Shown here piece by piece: positions 1-13,040 of a stretch of 64,000 nucleotides of DNA (position 1 is the first letter of the stretch; the number at the start of each line of letters is the position of its first letter). Source of the stretch: Apteryx mantelli. Taxonomy: Eukaryota > Chordata > Aves > Apterygiformes > Apterygidae. The translations under genes and the position numbers were made by a program. Location of the stretch: assembly GCF_036417845.1 (NCBI RefSeq), contig NC_089980.1, positions 42,220,501-42,284,500 on the forward strand. Direction: 5' to 3'. The notes under the pieces are model-generated. The model had not been told where the DNA came from, searched no databases, and saw nothing but the letters and a program-made list of their open reading frames with translations.

Positions 1-777
1 TGCATGACATTATCTTCTGGTGTTGGCTAGACAGTTACTTCAAATTATTTTAGCTATATTTTCCCTGCGACCTAGGCTAATTTATTCTGCATCTGCTTCA
101 GGCTAAAATGCATAGAGACACCTACTGCAGATTAGTTGATGCACAGTAACCTGTTACCCATGGTACTCTGTTCATGTGTCTAAACCATTAGACAAGTTTA
201 ATAGGAAGTAAGATAATCTGAGGTAATTCTCAAACACAAGTGTTTTGCATGGCTCGACTGGCATGCTGTAGCTTGTTACCTCAGTGCAACATGTCTGTGT
301 ATCTAAGCCATAAGAAAGATTTTCTTAAGCATTAGAGAAGCCCATCTTTTAGGGACAAGCAGAACAGGGTTCAAATCTTCTTGTGCCAAATGCATGCATT
401 TCCTTGTTCTGATTCTGAATTTTGACAATAGACCAGTAAAACCATTGCTGAGCTGACTTTATGTTTTTCCAAGCACCAGAAGTCAGACTGTTCAATACAG
501 CATTATCCCTGTATCTGTCTCATCTCATGTGCTGTATTATTATTCATATTATGAAGCTTTCCCTGCATCAAGCTGGACTTCACATTCATGTTTTTTTTCT
601 TTTTTCTTTCTTTAAAAAAAAAAAACCTTTCACTTGTTCTATCTTGCAGTCTACCATGTTAGTCTTTCTGACTACTCAGGAAAGAATATAATATTTCTCC
701 ATTATTAAACCATAGCAGAGCATTACCCCAGTTAAACTTAATTAGCCCATAAAAAAAATGCAGTAATTGTATTCATT
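1..777. other. Intergenic DNA, nothing recognised
   Basis: AT-rich sequence with a T-rich block at about 591-613 followed by an A-run of 12 near 614-625. The 76-codon frame at 461-691 crosses these runs and has no family features. Confidence 0.65.
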
Positions 778-1460
778 CGGAAAATAAAAATACTAGAATA
801 GCCATACTGGCCAGAATCTATCACTAACCAACAGCAGATACTTAGGCAAAAATATAAGATTAGGGTAAATCTCCAGTGATATTTCCCTATTATAACATCC
901 CACATTCCAGTATTCTCTGGTTTACAGACTTCATGAGCCAGAGACAGTACCTGCATCTTCATACTTCAGAGCCCTCAGAGGACTTGTCTTCCATGAATAT
1001 GCCTGTTGTTCTCTGAACCTATCTATACTTTAGGGCCCTGCAACAATCTGAAGCAACAAAGTCCACAGCTTAACTGTATGAAAAAAATATCCTGATTGTT
1101 TCTTAATTTAAAAACATCTGCCTGATTTTTTCATGTGTCCTCTAGTTCATGTGTTAAGTGAAACAGTCATTCTCTAGTCACGTCCTCTGCACTATTTGAG
1201 AATGTATTGAGCTCTGTCAAATTCCTGCTTGGCTTCCTCTTTTGCAAGCTGAAAAACCTACTCTGTTTAACCTCCCTTCACGCAGAAGCCTTTATATACC
1301 TCTAATCACCATATTATTCCAGATTCTTTTTGGGTATAACTCAGCTGACTTTTTCTTACATCAGGACTTCATATGGCATGGGAGGTTTATAATATCCTGG
1401 CTAAGTACATCATGTCCCACTGCAACAGTTGGTCTGCACAGAAAAGAAAAATTCCTCTGC
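778..1460 (-). mobile_element. Ancient CR1-family LINE fragment, antisense
   Basis: Read on the + strand, the segment follows the reverse complement of old amniote CR1 3' regions: AATAGCCATACTGG near 797-811, a tract around 985-1040 equivalent to the usual TCCATGAA and CTATACTTT blocks, GTCCACAGCTTAACTGT near 1062-1078, CCTCTAGTTCATGTGTTA near 1139-1156, GCAAGCTGAAAAACCT near 1243-1258 and TATACCTCTAATCACC near 1294-1310. The order and spacing agree with the family, but divergence is high. Ends are approximate. This is family recognition from memory, not an alignment. Confidence 0.7.
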
Positions 1461-1699
1461 CAGCAGTTCCAGACTTTGCTCTTTGAGATCAAGTAGCAAA
1501 GACCCTTCTTTTAATGTAGAAATTTCTTGTTCAAAGTTAGCATGGAATGGGATTCTCAAGATTGGAGCAAGAAATTCCATTATAGCATAAGCAAAAAGGA
1601 CCAGAAGAAAAGCTCCCTTGTAATCAGTTCTCTTCTACCATGTTGCAGAGCCACAACTGATGTACCTGTGATGTAAATAAACACTTTTGTGACCTTCAA

Positions 1700-1765
1700 A
1701 TGTCAAACCAGGACACCACATTCCAGGAGTGACTCCACTGCAGTCAATTTTAGAGGGAATGCATT
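1700..1765. repeat. Possible single arm of the inverted-repeat family
   Basis: CCAGGAGTGACTCCACTGCA with GTCAATTTTA following matches the central arm-loop pattern (GGAGTAACTCCACTGAAGTCAAT) of the repeat at 12.93 kb. Only this part is recognisable. Confidence 0.35.
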
Positions 1766-1820
1766 TATCTAGTTAGCCCCTGCTGATACCTCCATTAGGT
1801 AATTTAAGGCATTTAATATC

Positions 1821-1850
1821 CTTCTAAGTTAGTACCTTCTAAGTTAGTAC
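1821..1850. repeat. Exact 15-bp tandem duplication
   Basis: CTTCTAAGTTAGTAC occurs twice head to tail. Likely a replication-slippage product in non-coding DNA. Confidence 0.95.
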
Positions 1851-4639
1851 TGAGGAGGAAATTATTTCAGTAGCATCATATATGATCATACCATTTGACT
1901 CCTCCCTCCAAACACCAAATGAATATTTGAACATATTTATGTTTTCCTGTATTACTGGAAATTGTTTCCACCTATTGAATTCTATCACTTTTGGCTATTC
2001 AGCTGTAGTAAATTAATAAGGTAAGCCAAAGTGTATAAAATACCATGTTTGGTCAGCAGAGTTAAATTAAGTGTATTAGGAAAAAAAACTCTAACATTGC
2101 ATCAATCCATGACAAAATTGTCAATAGTAATGCAGAAACATTTAGCATGTAGTAAACACTTTATTCTGTATTTGGGAAAACATAATATGTATTTATGTCA
2201 TGTGAGGCTTTGACACGAGGGCTGAAGATGCAACTTTTCCTAGATTCAAATTGTGCAAAATTAACAGATTGAAGTCAGAAGATAAGCAGGTACTTCAAAA
2301 CTTGGAAGCTTAGTGGATTGCAGCAATCCAGTAGAGAAAAGGCAAACTTTGGGCTCAAGAGCATTGCCAGAGAAAGTTCTATCAGGTAGGAAGACAACAG
2401 GAAAACTGACACCAACCAAAGTGTGGTGGGTTTTTTTTTTTCATTTTAATTTAAAATTAGCACAGAATATCTCTCTATTCTAGGCAGCTTGGGCATTTCT
2501 CCTGCTGCCTGTGAAATCATGTAAAATCTTTTGCAATTGGCATCCAACTCCTGTATGTTGAATGCTCTAAACCTCGGTGTTGAATCTTCGGACAAAATCA
2601 AAAGCCAGGGAAATGTTATTCCGTCAGAGATTCTTAAAACATAAAAAGTTGCATTTCACTCTTGAAAGCAATATTCTGTAAAGCCAGAGAAGTTGTTGAA
2701 GGGTGGTATCTTTAACATCTACGATGACTGTGTTGGTAGTCTCTAGGTGCAGCAGTAACACTGGAGGAAGCCTGAAAGTAATTTTTTTAAGTGTGTACTA
2801 AGAGAAAAAGCCAGATGTAACTGCTCACCAAATTAAAGAAAATTATTTCTGAAGAAGCCTCACTATAAGATTATGGAGGCTGTTATAAGACTGGACTAAC
2901 AGCTAAGCGCAAACTGTACATTGAAAACCATGACAAAGATATAGACAGTAAATTTGAGAATAGTTGCCACAGGTCTGAAAAGTTTGTATTCATAAAAGCC
3001 AGGTCAGAAAAAGCAAGATATTCCCATTTCCCACTTCTAGTTACAGGCTAAGGACTCTCACATTGCTGAAAAACAATGCACCTACTATCTGGATACACAG
3101 CTGACCAGGTTTATGCTGGCTTTTGGCTGAAGTTTAACCCCAGTAAATAGTCTGATCCATTTTGTCATAAAGCCTGATTTGTAATTTGTGAGTCATTACC
3201 AAATTATCCAGACACAAAATACAGGAGGCTTGCGGAAACTGGAAATAAGAGGAACAGAAAGAAAAGAAGGAGCTAGAGAAGCCCTTCCCTAGAAGCAACC
3301 CTTCAAGAGCATCATCTTTGTCCCAAAACTACGCAATGGAGTTATTCCAAACCACAGAGAATGTGGCCAGTGGAGTAACAGTGTATATAGGGAAAACAAA
3401 ACAGAGCACATTTTCTATTAGTCATAACAGGGAAGATGACTGGAAGAAGGGAGAAACTTTTAGGAGGGAGAAAAGACCCCCTGTGAACTGAGAGATGTGA
3501 CAGGGCTGACAACAATACAGCACATCATTGCTTTACCAGGAAATCCATCTGCCCCTTCCTTTTGATGACAGACATGACTTCCAGGTTAGGGATGATTCCT
3601 CCTCCACCACCAAAGATATTTCTAAAATTGTCTTGTGCCATCAAAATACTTTATAGCTCAAGCAGGAGTCACAGCATCAATACAGAATTTAACTAGCGAA
3701 ACATATGGCCAGCACTGTGCAAGAAGGCAAGCAAGACGGACCTAGCAATAATCTCTTTCAGTTTTAATATCCACAAGTCTGTATAGATCAGTTTCTCCAA
3801 CAGCCTTCCCTTAAAACAAGAGAGTGAGGTTGATTTTACACTAAATGATGGCTGAGATCCAGGTCCAGTCTCCTGAGGTACTGATTCCACAGGACTCCAG
3901 GATATTCAGTCTGACAGGATTGGGAAAAAATATCCATTTGTTGCGCTGACCGTTGAATCTTAAAAGAACTGATATACAGTGCACCTGCAGTTTCAGATTT
4001 TACCCTTGACACATTGAGTGCTTTGCTTTCCCATCTTAATTTGCCTTTATACTGGGGGAGAGGGAGAGGAGGAGGAGTTCACTGGTTAAAGGGTTTTTGC
4101 CTACTAAAGCCTTTAGGGTCAGGGCTATCCATTCTACCAGTTCCCTCATTTTGATGCTATTAATGGCTTAAAAATTGAATTTTGATTTGTTTAGGTAATC
4201 TATAAATGCAGGGAAACTCAAATCATAGATATTTCTAATGGTAAATACAAATTGCCAGAGGAAAAAGTACCTTCAAACTTAGTTCGCATGGGACAAATTA
4301 TTCTACAATACATCCCTGGTCCTAAGGTAAAGCAGTAGGAAAGGGCTTTAAAGGACAAAATTGCCTCTCTTGTTATCATCCGCTTGCATGTGATCTAGCA
4401 AAATATAGACCAAGCTTGTGCATTTAACAGATAAAATTGGATTGCTCCAAAGAGAAGAGCAGCATTGTAATGTGGCTGTACCGGCATCTCACACTTCCAC
4501 TGAATTGCAGGAGAAAACAAAAATAAGCAAAGATTTCAGAGGATAATAGATCTTGTACTTGCATGATCAAGCTCATCTTACTCATCTATAGTATTTTTCA
4601 GTATCTGACATAAATATTTTCCATTAAACTCTCTTTAAT

Positions 4640-4990
4640 TATTTGATGCTGCAAACATTTATATAGGGCTCTGATGAAGACACCTATAAACTGATGCCTC
4701 TCTAGGTGTACTTTTTCTTTTCTAGACTACATAAATGTAGCTCCCTGTCTCTCATCCTTCAATTTGTGAATCATCTTTGTGCCTTTCTTTGTATTTTTCT
4801 ATCACACTAGTGGTTTACTTATTGCCACATGAAATAGCCCCCAAAAGTGAATCATTCTGTCATCAAATTACAGCTCTGCAATCTTTCCCTTCTTGCTGCA
4901 CTTCCTTCCTCTTCGATAGGCCAACTAAATCTTTGGGTCCCTATAAGCTATTCAGTTTGACCACTCAGAAATATTTTTGTCTTTTGCTGT
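4640..4990 (-). mobile_element. Possible ancient CR1-like LINE fragment, antisense
   Basis: The stretch around 4720-4800 (CTAGACTACATAAATGTAGC, then a pyrimidine-rich block leading to AATCATCTTTGTGCCTTTCT) resembles the reverse complement of CR1/L3 3' regions, where TAATCATCTTTGT(G/T)GCCCT follows CCTTTCCT. The rest is too worn to place securely. Apart from this I see only short chance frames here. Confidence 0.35.
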
Positions 4991-7900
4991 CCTGCCAATA
5001 CGCCTGAGCCCAGACCCACCGTGATCATCTCAAAGGCTGAGAAAGTTAATCATTCATGACCACTTAATCACCAGCTTCACTGCTGAAGCTGACAACAGGG
5101 GTGACAATTAGTGTGAATTACAGTGGCCTCTTGCATGAAAAAAAAAGAGTCTAGAAGATCTAGGAAATAATTTTCAATCAAAATGATTTGGGACAAAAAA
5201 GCAGCATCTGAAAAATTGCAGCGTCTCACCCATGAGGACAAATAGATTTGCAAGACATACATTCTCTTCCCACTGTAGCAAATATCTTCATCAGTGCAGC
5301 ACCCTAAGGAAATTAATCTGTTAAGTTAATCTGTGAAGCCTGCTGCATAATGAAAGCTCATGAAACCCAAGATTTTAGCAGTACTGAAGAGAGAACTGGA
5401 TATTTACGTGATAATAAGGACATCCACATGCTGATTTGGAAGTCTACACAAATTAAGAGACATGGAAACCTTTATGGTGTTATTACCAGCTCTGAATATG
5501 GGAGAATACTCACCTGAAAGGCAGGCTCCATCATTAGGATACTTACACTTATTGCAGCATCCTGTCTCAGAGATAACACACAGGACTAAACGGACTGCCA
5601 AATGATCAGTCAACGATCTTCCCCCATTCTGAGAGATCATCTGGCTGGAGTACCTCTGGATGAGTACATGAGGACTTTCTTAACAGTTAGCTTTGCTCCC
5701 CCTGTAGATTTACCTAATAGCTGACTGTAAAGCACTGTTAACAAAGACGAGACTCCACCATCTGTACTATCAGGTAGCACAGAATGGCTATAAACATTGA
5801 CATGCTTTCACATCCACTGGTGCACTCTTCCTCCCTTTTCTGGCACTGACGGGGACATTAAAGAGAAGAGATTGAGAAACCATATTATGATGAAGGCAAA
5901 CCAGGCACTATGACTCCTGCTATGCCTTGCTGCAGTGCAGTATGGATCCACCCCACTGCAGAGCAGTGGACTTGCAAGCTTTCTCATGGCTGACACTCCT
6001 GGTTAATGAAGAACGGTCTATTCAGGTCTATTTAACAAGAGATTTCAAGCTTCTTGGAGGATTAGTGTAGCCCACGGGAAGCTGCTCCCCAGAGCTTTAC
6101 CGTGCAGAGTCCTGCACCTGTCTGACAGTGACTGGAAGGATTACTGCAGTTGTGAAATACAGATACATAATCATCACCTTTGAAAAAGATGCTGTGAGTG
6201 CAGTCCTGCAAACACCATTATGCAGTTTCCTTGTATTCTTCACTTGGGCATAGAAGTCACATTTTTGTGAATTCCACTTTTTGCGGATGAAGCCACTACA
6301 CTTTTGTGAAGTTCTCAAAAAGAACCAGTGTTCATCCGTCGTGCTCTTCCATTAGGGCTGATCATGTGAGGGGCTGAGCAGCCTCTGCTGCACTGATTTG
6401 AGACATTCAGATGTTTGCCAGTTTAGGCCCCAGGATGCCCCCAGAGACTCTGCTGAATACACACTTCACCAGAAGCAAGACATTTCTGGTGTTCGACCTA
6501 AATTTTCCTATCTAGATGTTTCCTAGGTACCACCCAAACAGTGCCTTTCCCTCTTGCCTACCCCGTATTGTAGTTTGCAGATCTGCTTTATGGAATTATC
6601 TCAGAGAGGATATAAAATGCAAGAAAGGAATGGTAAATTTAACTTAACAGGAGCAACATGTAGGATTCCACATCGTATAGCACACTCATTCCTCTGTGGT
6701 ACTGCTCAGATACCATTTTGATGGACTAGCATAAGAAACCAGATCAAATACTTTAGGAGGTGTACACAGAGAGATGAAAACACTCATTTAGATCAGTTAA
6801 GATAGTCCCTTAATTCACACTGACTGAATTCTAAAGCTCTATATTGCCTGCTCACATTTCTTTAAATAACAAAGAACTATCCTCCCAACCAGAATCTCTT
6901 ATTAAATCCAATTAGAAAGCAGTCTGCACCATCATCAGTGCCACATGTTGCAATGGGAACTAGGCTGTAGCAGGAGCTGCCAAGACAGATTTAGACTGTA
7001 GCAAAATGAAATTAACTGGTTTTCATGATATTTAAAGCACGTAGCAAACCCCCATAAATCCCGCTCTCTGTGTTTATATAGTGCCATCCAGGGCATCAGC
7101 AGCACGTATTTTAAATAGCTCAGAAATTGGTCTATCTTGTAATGTTTTTAATTTATTGGCTGTATTGCAGATTTATTTATTTTTTGTTAGCATGTCGGTG
7201 GGAAGTACATGTTACTCGGTCCACAAAACCCTGAAACCATACTTGCTAAGAATGTGTAGCAGAGTGGGTGTATGTGAAGGGCAGGGGTCTTTAAGGCCCT
7301 GGGGTCTGGAGCAGAGGGCTTATGTTGAACCAAGACTACCTTCAACACAGAAGCCAGAAGCATTCAACCAAGTGCCTTTCCCTCCAGCCCTCCTCTTTGA
7401 GAGCCGTCACTCAATCTAATTAAAAAGGAACAAAAAATGGATGTTGGCAAGGGACCACGGCTAAGGGAAGAGAAAGCAGGACAACCCCCCCCCCCAACAA
7501 ATTAAAAATTAACTTCATGCTGGAAAATATTTTTCCCTGTAAAACAAGTGCAGCTTCCCCTGTTGCTCTGGTAAATGAAATTTAAATATTTAACCACCGT
7601 GCTGGCACCATGACGGCTGCAACCTGAGCCATCCCCTGCCCACAGAGGCAGAGCAAATCTTTCAGAGCTGAAATAGCCCTGCTGCTCTCTGCTCTGCAGG
7701 GCTGCTTGGCTACACAATTTGCCCACCTCTTCTGCTCATGGCAGCTCCACCAGCCCCAGGCAGATGCAGATGGTGGATAAGAAGCCATATGGATGAGGCA
7801 GGTGGTACCAGGTACTTCTGCTGATGCCCATTATATTACTTCAGATATAAGCAAAAGCCAGTGGGACACTAGCCCTTCAAAGAGAGTACCCTGGCCTACT

Positions 7901-8194
7901 GCAGCCAGGACCAGCCATAAATCTCCTGCACTTTGCAGGACAAAAAAATCCAAGACACCTTTCGTAGCAGCATAAATGGGAAAGAGGTCATTGATGATCA
8001 ATAGCCTGTATTTTCTTGAAAGATTAAACACCCAGAAGTCCTGCTAAAGTCAGTGTTAGAAACAGCCACATGGTACATTTAGAAAATCAGGCCACTAACC
8101 AGGTAATAGGCAGGTTACCTGCAGAGACAGGATGGTTCCTTGGAGTATATTCAATACTACTCTGTCTAGTCTGTTTTTTTTTTTTTTTTTTCAA

Positions 8195-8420
8195 AGGGAC
8201 TGCATAATAGAGCCTCCATCACGCCCGTTGGTAACTATCCCATAATCTAACAGCTCTCTTTTCTTACTATTCTGCTAAAGTGTTCCCTCCTTGACATATT
8301 TATCTTCTTGTACTCACTTTAAAATCTCTCCTTTGTGAGACTCTTCAGGACCCTCACCTCCAGATACACCAAGATTATTTTGCCCACACTTGTTTAGAGC
8401 TTAATTGTTTCCCTCTTTCC
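8195..8420 (-). mobile_element. Possible ancient LINE fragment, antisense
   Basis: AGAGCCTCCATCACGCCC followed by a CATAATCTAACAGCTCTC block and later CCTCCTTGACATATTTATC resemble the reverse complement of an old CR1/L2-type LINE 3' region (usual form GCCTCCACCACT..TTCCA..CTAATAACCCTC). It starts directly after an 18-base T-run at 8174-8191. The identification is tentative. Confidence 0.35.
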
Positions 8421-11400
8421 CAACAACAGAAAGATGGCATTGTGCTCTCCTCTGTGCTTTTGTCATCCAAAAGGAATGAGGACTTTGCTATGCCTGGCTA
8501 AGGAACAGGCAAAGAAAACAGACAGGATGATTTATTCAACATATGTTATTGTGGAAGTTACAGCTGCATCAGAACATTGCCTACTCCAGACTTCCTCCAG
8601 GTAAGGGGTACTCCCCTCTGACCCCCAGCTAACATTAAAGTTTGGGCTCTGTCCTCTTATTCATTTATAGTGGACTTACCAATGCATCTTAAAGTGAAAA
8701 ATGGATACATGTAATAAATGCAGCTATTTGCAGCTGAGAAAAGCTTCTGCCTGTGCAGATCAATTGCGATCCCTCAATCAGGAAAGGCAAAACAACAGAG
8801 CACACTAAGATGGGTTAAATACCAATGCTTCTCCTGAAGCCTGAGTGAAGTCTTTGAGAAGAAAATCAGAGCGCAGATGACATAGTTTACTCTGATTTGT
8901 CACTGTTTCACTCTGGAGCAAAATCCCATACCCTCTGGTGTGAAAATGCTGAGCCATGAGATCAAAATTGGGCTGTAGCCTGCAGGGCACCTTGTGGGGA
9001 GAGCCGAGCTTCCCTTCATCTTAGTTAGTCAGAAGCCCTGGAAAAGAAGGCACCAGATACTTTTGAACATGTTTCAGTCAGTCTCTCTATCTCACCTCCC
9101 AAGAACAGAGGGGACAGCCACAGCCCTGGTATATGTCAAATGCCTGATGAATGCTACCCTAGTCAGAAGAGAAAAAGCTGGATGCGGCAGAGAAAAAACC
9201 TTCTCTTGCCTAGCCAAAGGCACCCTAAAGCACTAAATATCATGTCTGGGAAAATCTTCAAGATCTTTAGGTCACCAAAGAAATATTACCTTACCTAGAA
9301 GAAGTAATAGGAAATGTTTTTAAGTAACTACTATCCCAATGGCTCCTACAATCAGGAAGAGAAAAGTCAACTGATCTTACAAATATGCTGGGAAAGACTG
9401 AATAACTCTGAGGAACTGAACAGAGATCACTACTGCCCCCATCATGCTGCTTCCAAACACACTTGCACCAGTTAAATTAAATGTTACCATCAAAAGTTAC
9501 CGGAGCTGTTCAGTGGCCAAGGCTGGTTATCAAGTCCTGTTTCTACTAAGCCAAAGAAGTTATGCAGCCCCTTTCCACAGATACAGCACTTTAACTGACA
9601 GATTTTGCATGCTTCCTTGCAAGTATTAAGTGACAGTATCAATAAGGAGAGCAATAGCTGAATGGGCCTGGGAAGCAAATGCTTCTAGGGCCAGTCTGAT
9701 AAGAGGACTACAACATACCTGACAAAATGAGAGAGGCAGTCTGCTTTCAGTACTGGTCATGATCATCCAAGGCCCTCAGAAAGCTACATTTCTCCACAGC
9801 TATATTACGTGCAGTCTGAAGACAAGGCTCTGCCCCAGAAAGCTCTGACAGACACCACTATTTTTTGGACTAGCAAAACTCAGCACTGGCTGCTGCAAGG
9901 AGCAATCTCTAGTGCAGAGCATAGATAGCTTTATTTTTTGGTGATATGGAAACAGAGGTGAGTTCCTGCTGGGTCCTCCTGAGAAACCCTTAGTGCAGGT
10001 TTCAGCTATGACTAGACTCTGCACAAAGGGGGGGAACACTTCTTATTGGACGCTTTCTGTTTAAATAAAACTCTCCAGAGCAGAACTGATACTATTATTC
10101 AAATTGGATACTGAAGATGATCATTACAGTCTTTGAGAAGAGATACATGGGCAAATCCACTACAAGAAAACATAAGCAGGATTCAAAGGAAGAGTTTGGT
10201 TATCTGGTAGATAGGTTAATGGACTGAATCATTTCTCCTGTATTTACTGCACAATTTGTCCACATCAGCTTCAGTAAAGTAATCTGACAGTCTCCCCTTA
10301 CCTGCTCATTCACAAGTCATTGTGCTATGAGGCAAGAATCATCTTGCAAAAACTAAGGCCTTGAGAATGCAAAAAGCCACACTGAGTAACTATTATCATC
10401 CATTCTAGCCTTAAAAAAATCTATGAAACTGTAAGGTCTGAGGTTCTGTCTCTTTCTCTGCAGGTAAAAATCAATAAACACTGACCACTCATTTCACAAG
10501 GACAGAGCTGCAGCAAAAGCCCAGCACTCTCCCTCCTTAGCAGTAAAGGGTATCAAGCAAAAGTCTCCCTTTTGTTTCTAACTTCTCTATAATTTCAGTT
10601 CAGAAAGCACTCTCCAGCTCTGATATAGCTACCCTTTGCTTTTGCTCCTATGGGATCAGGTGTTCAGGGTCAAATGAAATCCCAAATAGGGAACACCTGA
10701 GTTAACAGGGTTTCTGCTCATCAGAGCTACTAGCTGCTCTTCATGCCCCTCTGGGAGTAGTAACGGTCTTTACAAAGTAGCTTTTAGGTGGACAACAGTA
10801 TATTTTTCCACAATACTACATGGGTGAGAGGTTCTAGGAATAGGTGAGTCTTGATTTGCTTTTCTTGGCTTGAGCTAAGATGTTACTACAGCAGTTGTGA
10901 AAGGAGGTGCACCTTTAGCTAAAAGGTAGTAGGCTTATAGGGCCAAAGGCCCTACTTGTGGTTCTTGTTGATGATACTACTTACAGATAGGCGTCTACTG
11001 TTTGGTGCTGCTACTCAAGCATGAAGCTGCTGCCTTGTGGGCAGGAAACAGATTAAGTATTGAAAATGTGAGATCCCTTGAGATCCTATGGAGGTGAGTG
11101 AGTAATTTGGAAGAAAAGAAATTGAAGGGAGCACAACAGCAAACTGGAGGAAAATGGGGGTGGGAGAAGGGCTGAAAACAGCTTGGTCTGAGCCTCTGAG
11201 TGAGTATGAGGAAATGGAGCTTATCCAGTCTCTATATGTGACAAGTGTAAGGCCTCAACTTAGCAAGCCTTTTAGTGCATTCAAATTCAGGACTGAAGAA
11301 CTCTTTATGAAACAGGCAACATCTGTGCATCCAAAGCAACTTCTAAATCAGCTAATCACTCTGTCAAGTCCAATTTCAATATATCACATCTCAAAGAGAC

Positions 11401-12929
11401 GGTACATTCTGAGTCATGCTGAAGAAAACAGTCTTCAGATCACCGTGCTGCTTTCACCCCTTATGCTCAGAAAGGTCAGACTTTGAGAAGAATGCAGGTG
11501 GATGGATGTATAATGTATAAACTCACAAACATAAGCCTAATTATAGGGACTACACAACTACACTGTGCCTGATTCTTTAAGTTTCTTCTCTGTGTTAGGT
11601 AATTCTGAGAACCCCTTGCTGGTGCTTTACTTGTGGCGTTCCCTAGAAAAGGGAAACCCCTGAAGCTGCAGGTGAGAGTAAATACATTCAAATACCACAA
11701 CAAAGCAGAGAGGTGGAGAGGTGATGCTTTAAAGTTTTGCACGTGTAAGCCTGTCTCCACATCCTTTGTGCAACAAGAGACAAAGGTGCTTCCTGTTACA
11801 TGATTACATTTGTAGAGGAACAACTGTTCAGTTGAGAGCAGTTTTACCTTTTTTATCAGAAGGGTTTTTGCTGTCGTGGGGATCCCTCAAGGTGTTTCAG
11901 AGAGCTCTTCAGAGAACCCAGAGAATAAAGTGAGGTGATCCTTCACAAGCACACTAATATAGCAGGGTCGTGCAGCACTCAAAGCAGAAAACTAGGAGTC
12001 CAGATAGCTCTGCTATTTTTCCACCTCTACTACTAATTTCCTGAGTAGCTCTGAGCAGTGGAATTGATCTCTGCAAGGCCCACTTTCTAAGAAACAGAGC
12101 TCCCAGTACTTCCTTACTATGTGAAGAATGTTGAAATGCTTGGAGAGAAGTGCCCACATTATGAAAGAGCATCTTCCCTCATTAAACAGAGTGCCCAGGT
12201 CAAGGGAAGTTGGAGAAGTTCTGTCACTTTACACTAGTTCAGACAGAGCCCTGTAACCTGAGATGCAGATACATACAACAAATAAATATCAAACATTTTT
12301 AAGTGTCTTAAGAAGTAGCTGAGGTTTAAGCTTTACCTCACTAAAATCTTTATAAAGGTGCCCATTGAGTAGATCTAGGGTGAATTCATGCTTCAAAGTA
12401 GCAGATATATAACTCAGTGATGTTACAGCTGCAGGACAATCATGTTCCATGCTAAGCACTGATCATCTAGATCAGGAATATGGGAGTTAAGGCAAGCTCT
12501 GTCCTTTCTGTCCATGCACACTGCTTCCTGCAGTGGCAAGAAAGGCATGAGCAGGGCCTCAGGAGGTTGATGTACACTTTGGAGCAAGGCTTAGGTGCAT
12601 CTGCACATGACTAGAATCTGGGCCTTGATGGGGAGCTGGGGGTGCTCCTGGGCTCTGCACAGCCATGGGAACCACCAAGGCAGCTCACACTTTTGCAAGG
12701 CAGGGCCCTTTCACACATTGGTGCTACTGTGTGCTGAAAACTCTGGCCATGCCAAAGCAAAGCACTTATGCATATGCTTAAGTGCTAGGATACTCCTGCT
12801 GTAGTCAGCAAGGGCCTCCATGCAGAGGATTAAAGGCTATCACATACTTAAGAGCTTTGCTGTATCAGGGTGAACAGACGCCATGCCTTGAGTGCTGGAG
12901 GTGTGATCACATGCACAAGTCTAGTACTC

Positions 12930-13040
12930 ATATGGTCATATTCTGCTCTCACTTATGCTGATGTAAACCTAGAATAACTCCACTGAAATTAGTGGCATTA
13001 CTTTAGCTTATACCAGTGTGCAATAACACCAGAACTTGAC
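12930..13040. repeat. Ancient interspersed repeat with imperfect inverted arms
   Basis: Arms of about 28 bases flank a short loop: TGCTGATGTAAACCTAGAAT with AACTCCAC following (12956-12983), then GTGGCATTACTTTAGCTTAT with ACCAGTGTG following (12992-13020). The right arm reverse-complemented pairs with the left at roughly three quarters of positions. The same TCT..CTCACTTA, TAACTCCACTGAA and TTATACCAGTGT pattern is, to my knowledge, a dispersed element in reptile and bird genomes; I do not remember its database name. Confidence 0.55.

Larger units (their letters stand above)
1461..12929. other. Intergenic DNA, no gene recognised
   Basis: Besides the weak repeat fragments listed separately (near 1.7, 4.6-5.0 and 8.2-8.4 kb), this stretch shows no exon-like open frame with a known domain, no RNA gene and no CpG island. 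A C-run lies at about 7486-7495 and a T-run at 8174-8191. The longest frames (about 110 codons, at 7081-7419, 11154-11486 and 11476-11823) have random-looking composition and no splice context. Confidence 0.7.
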
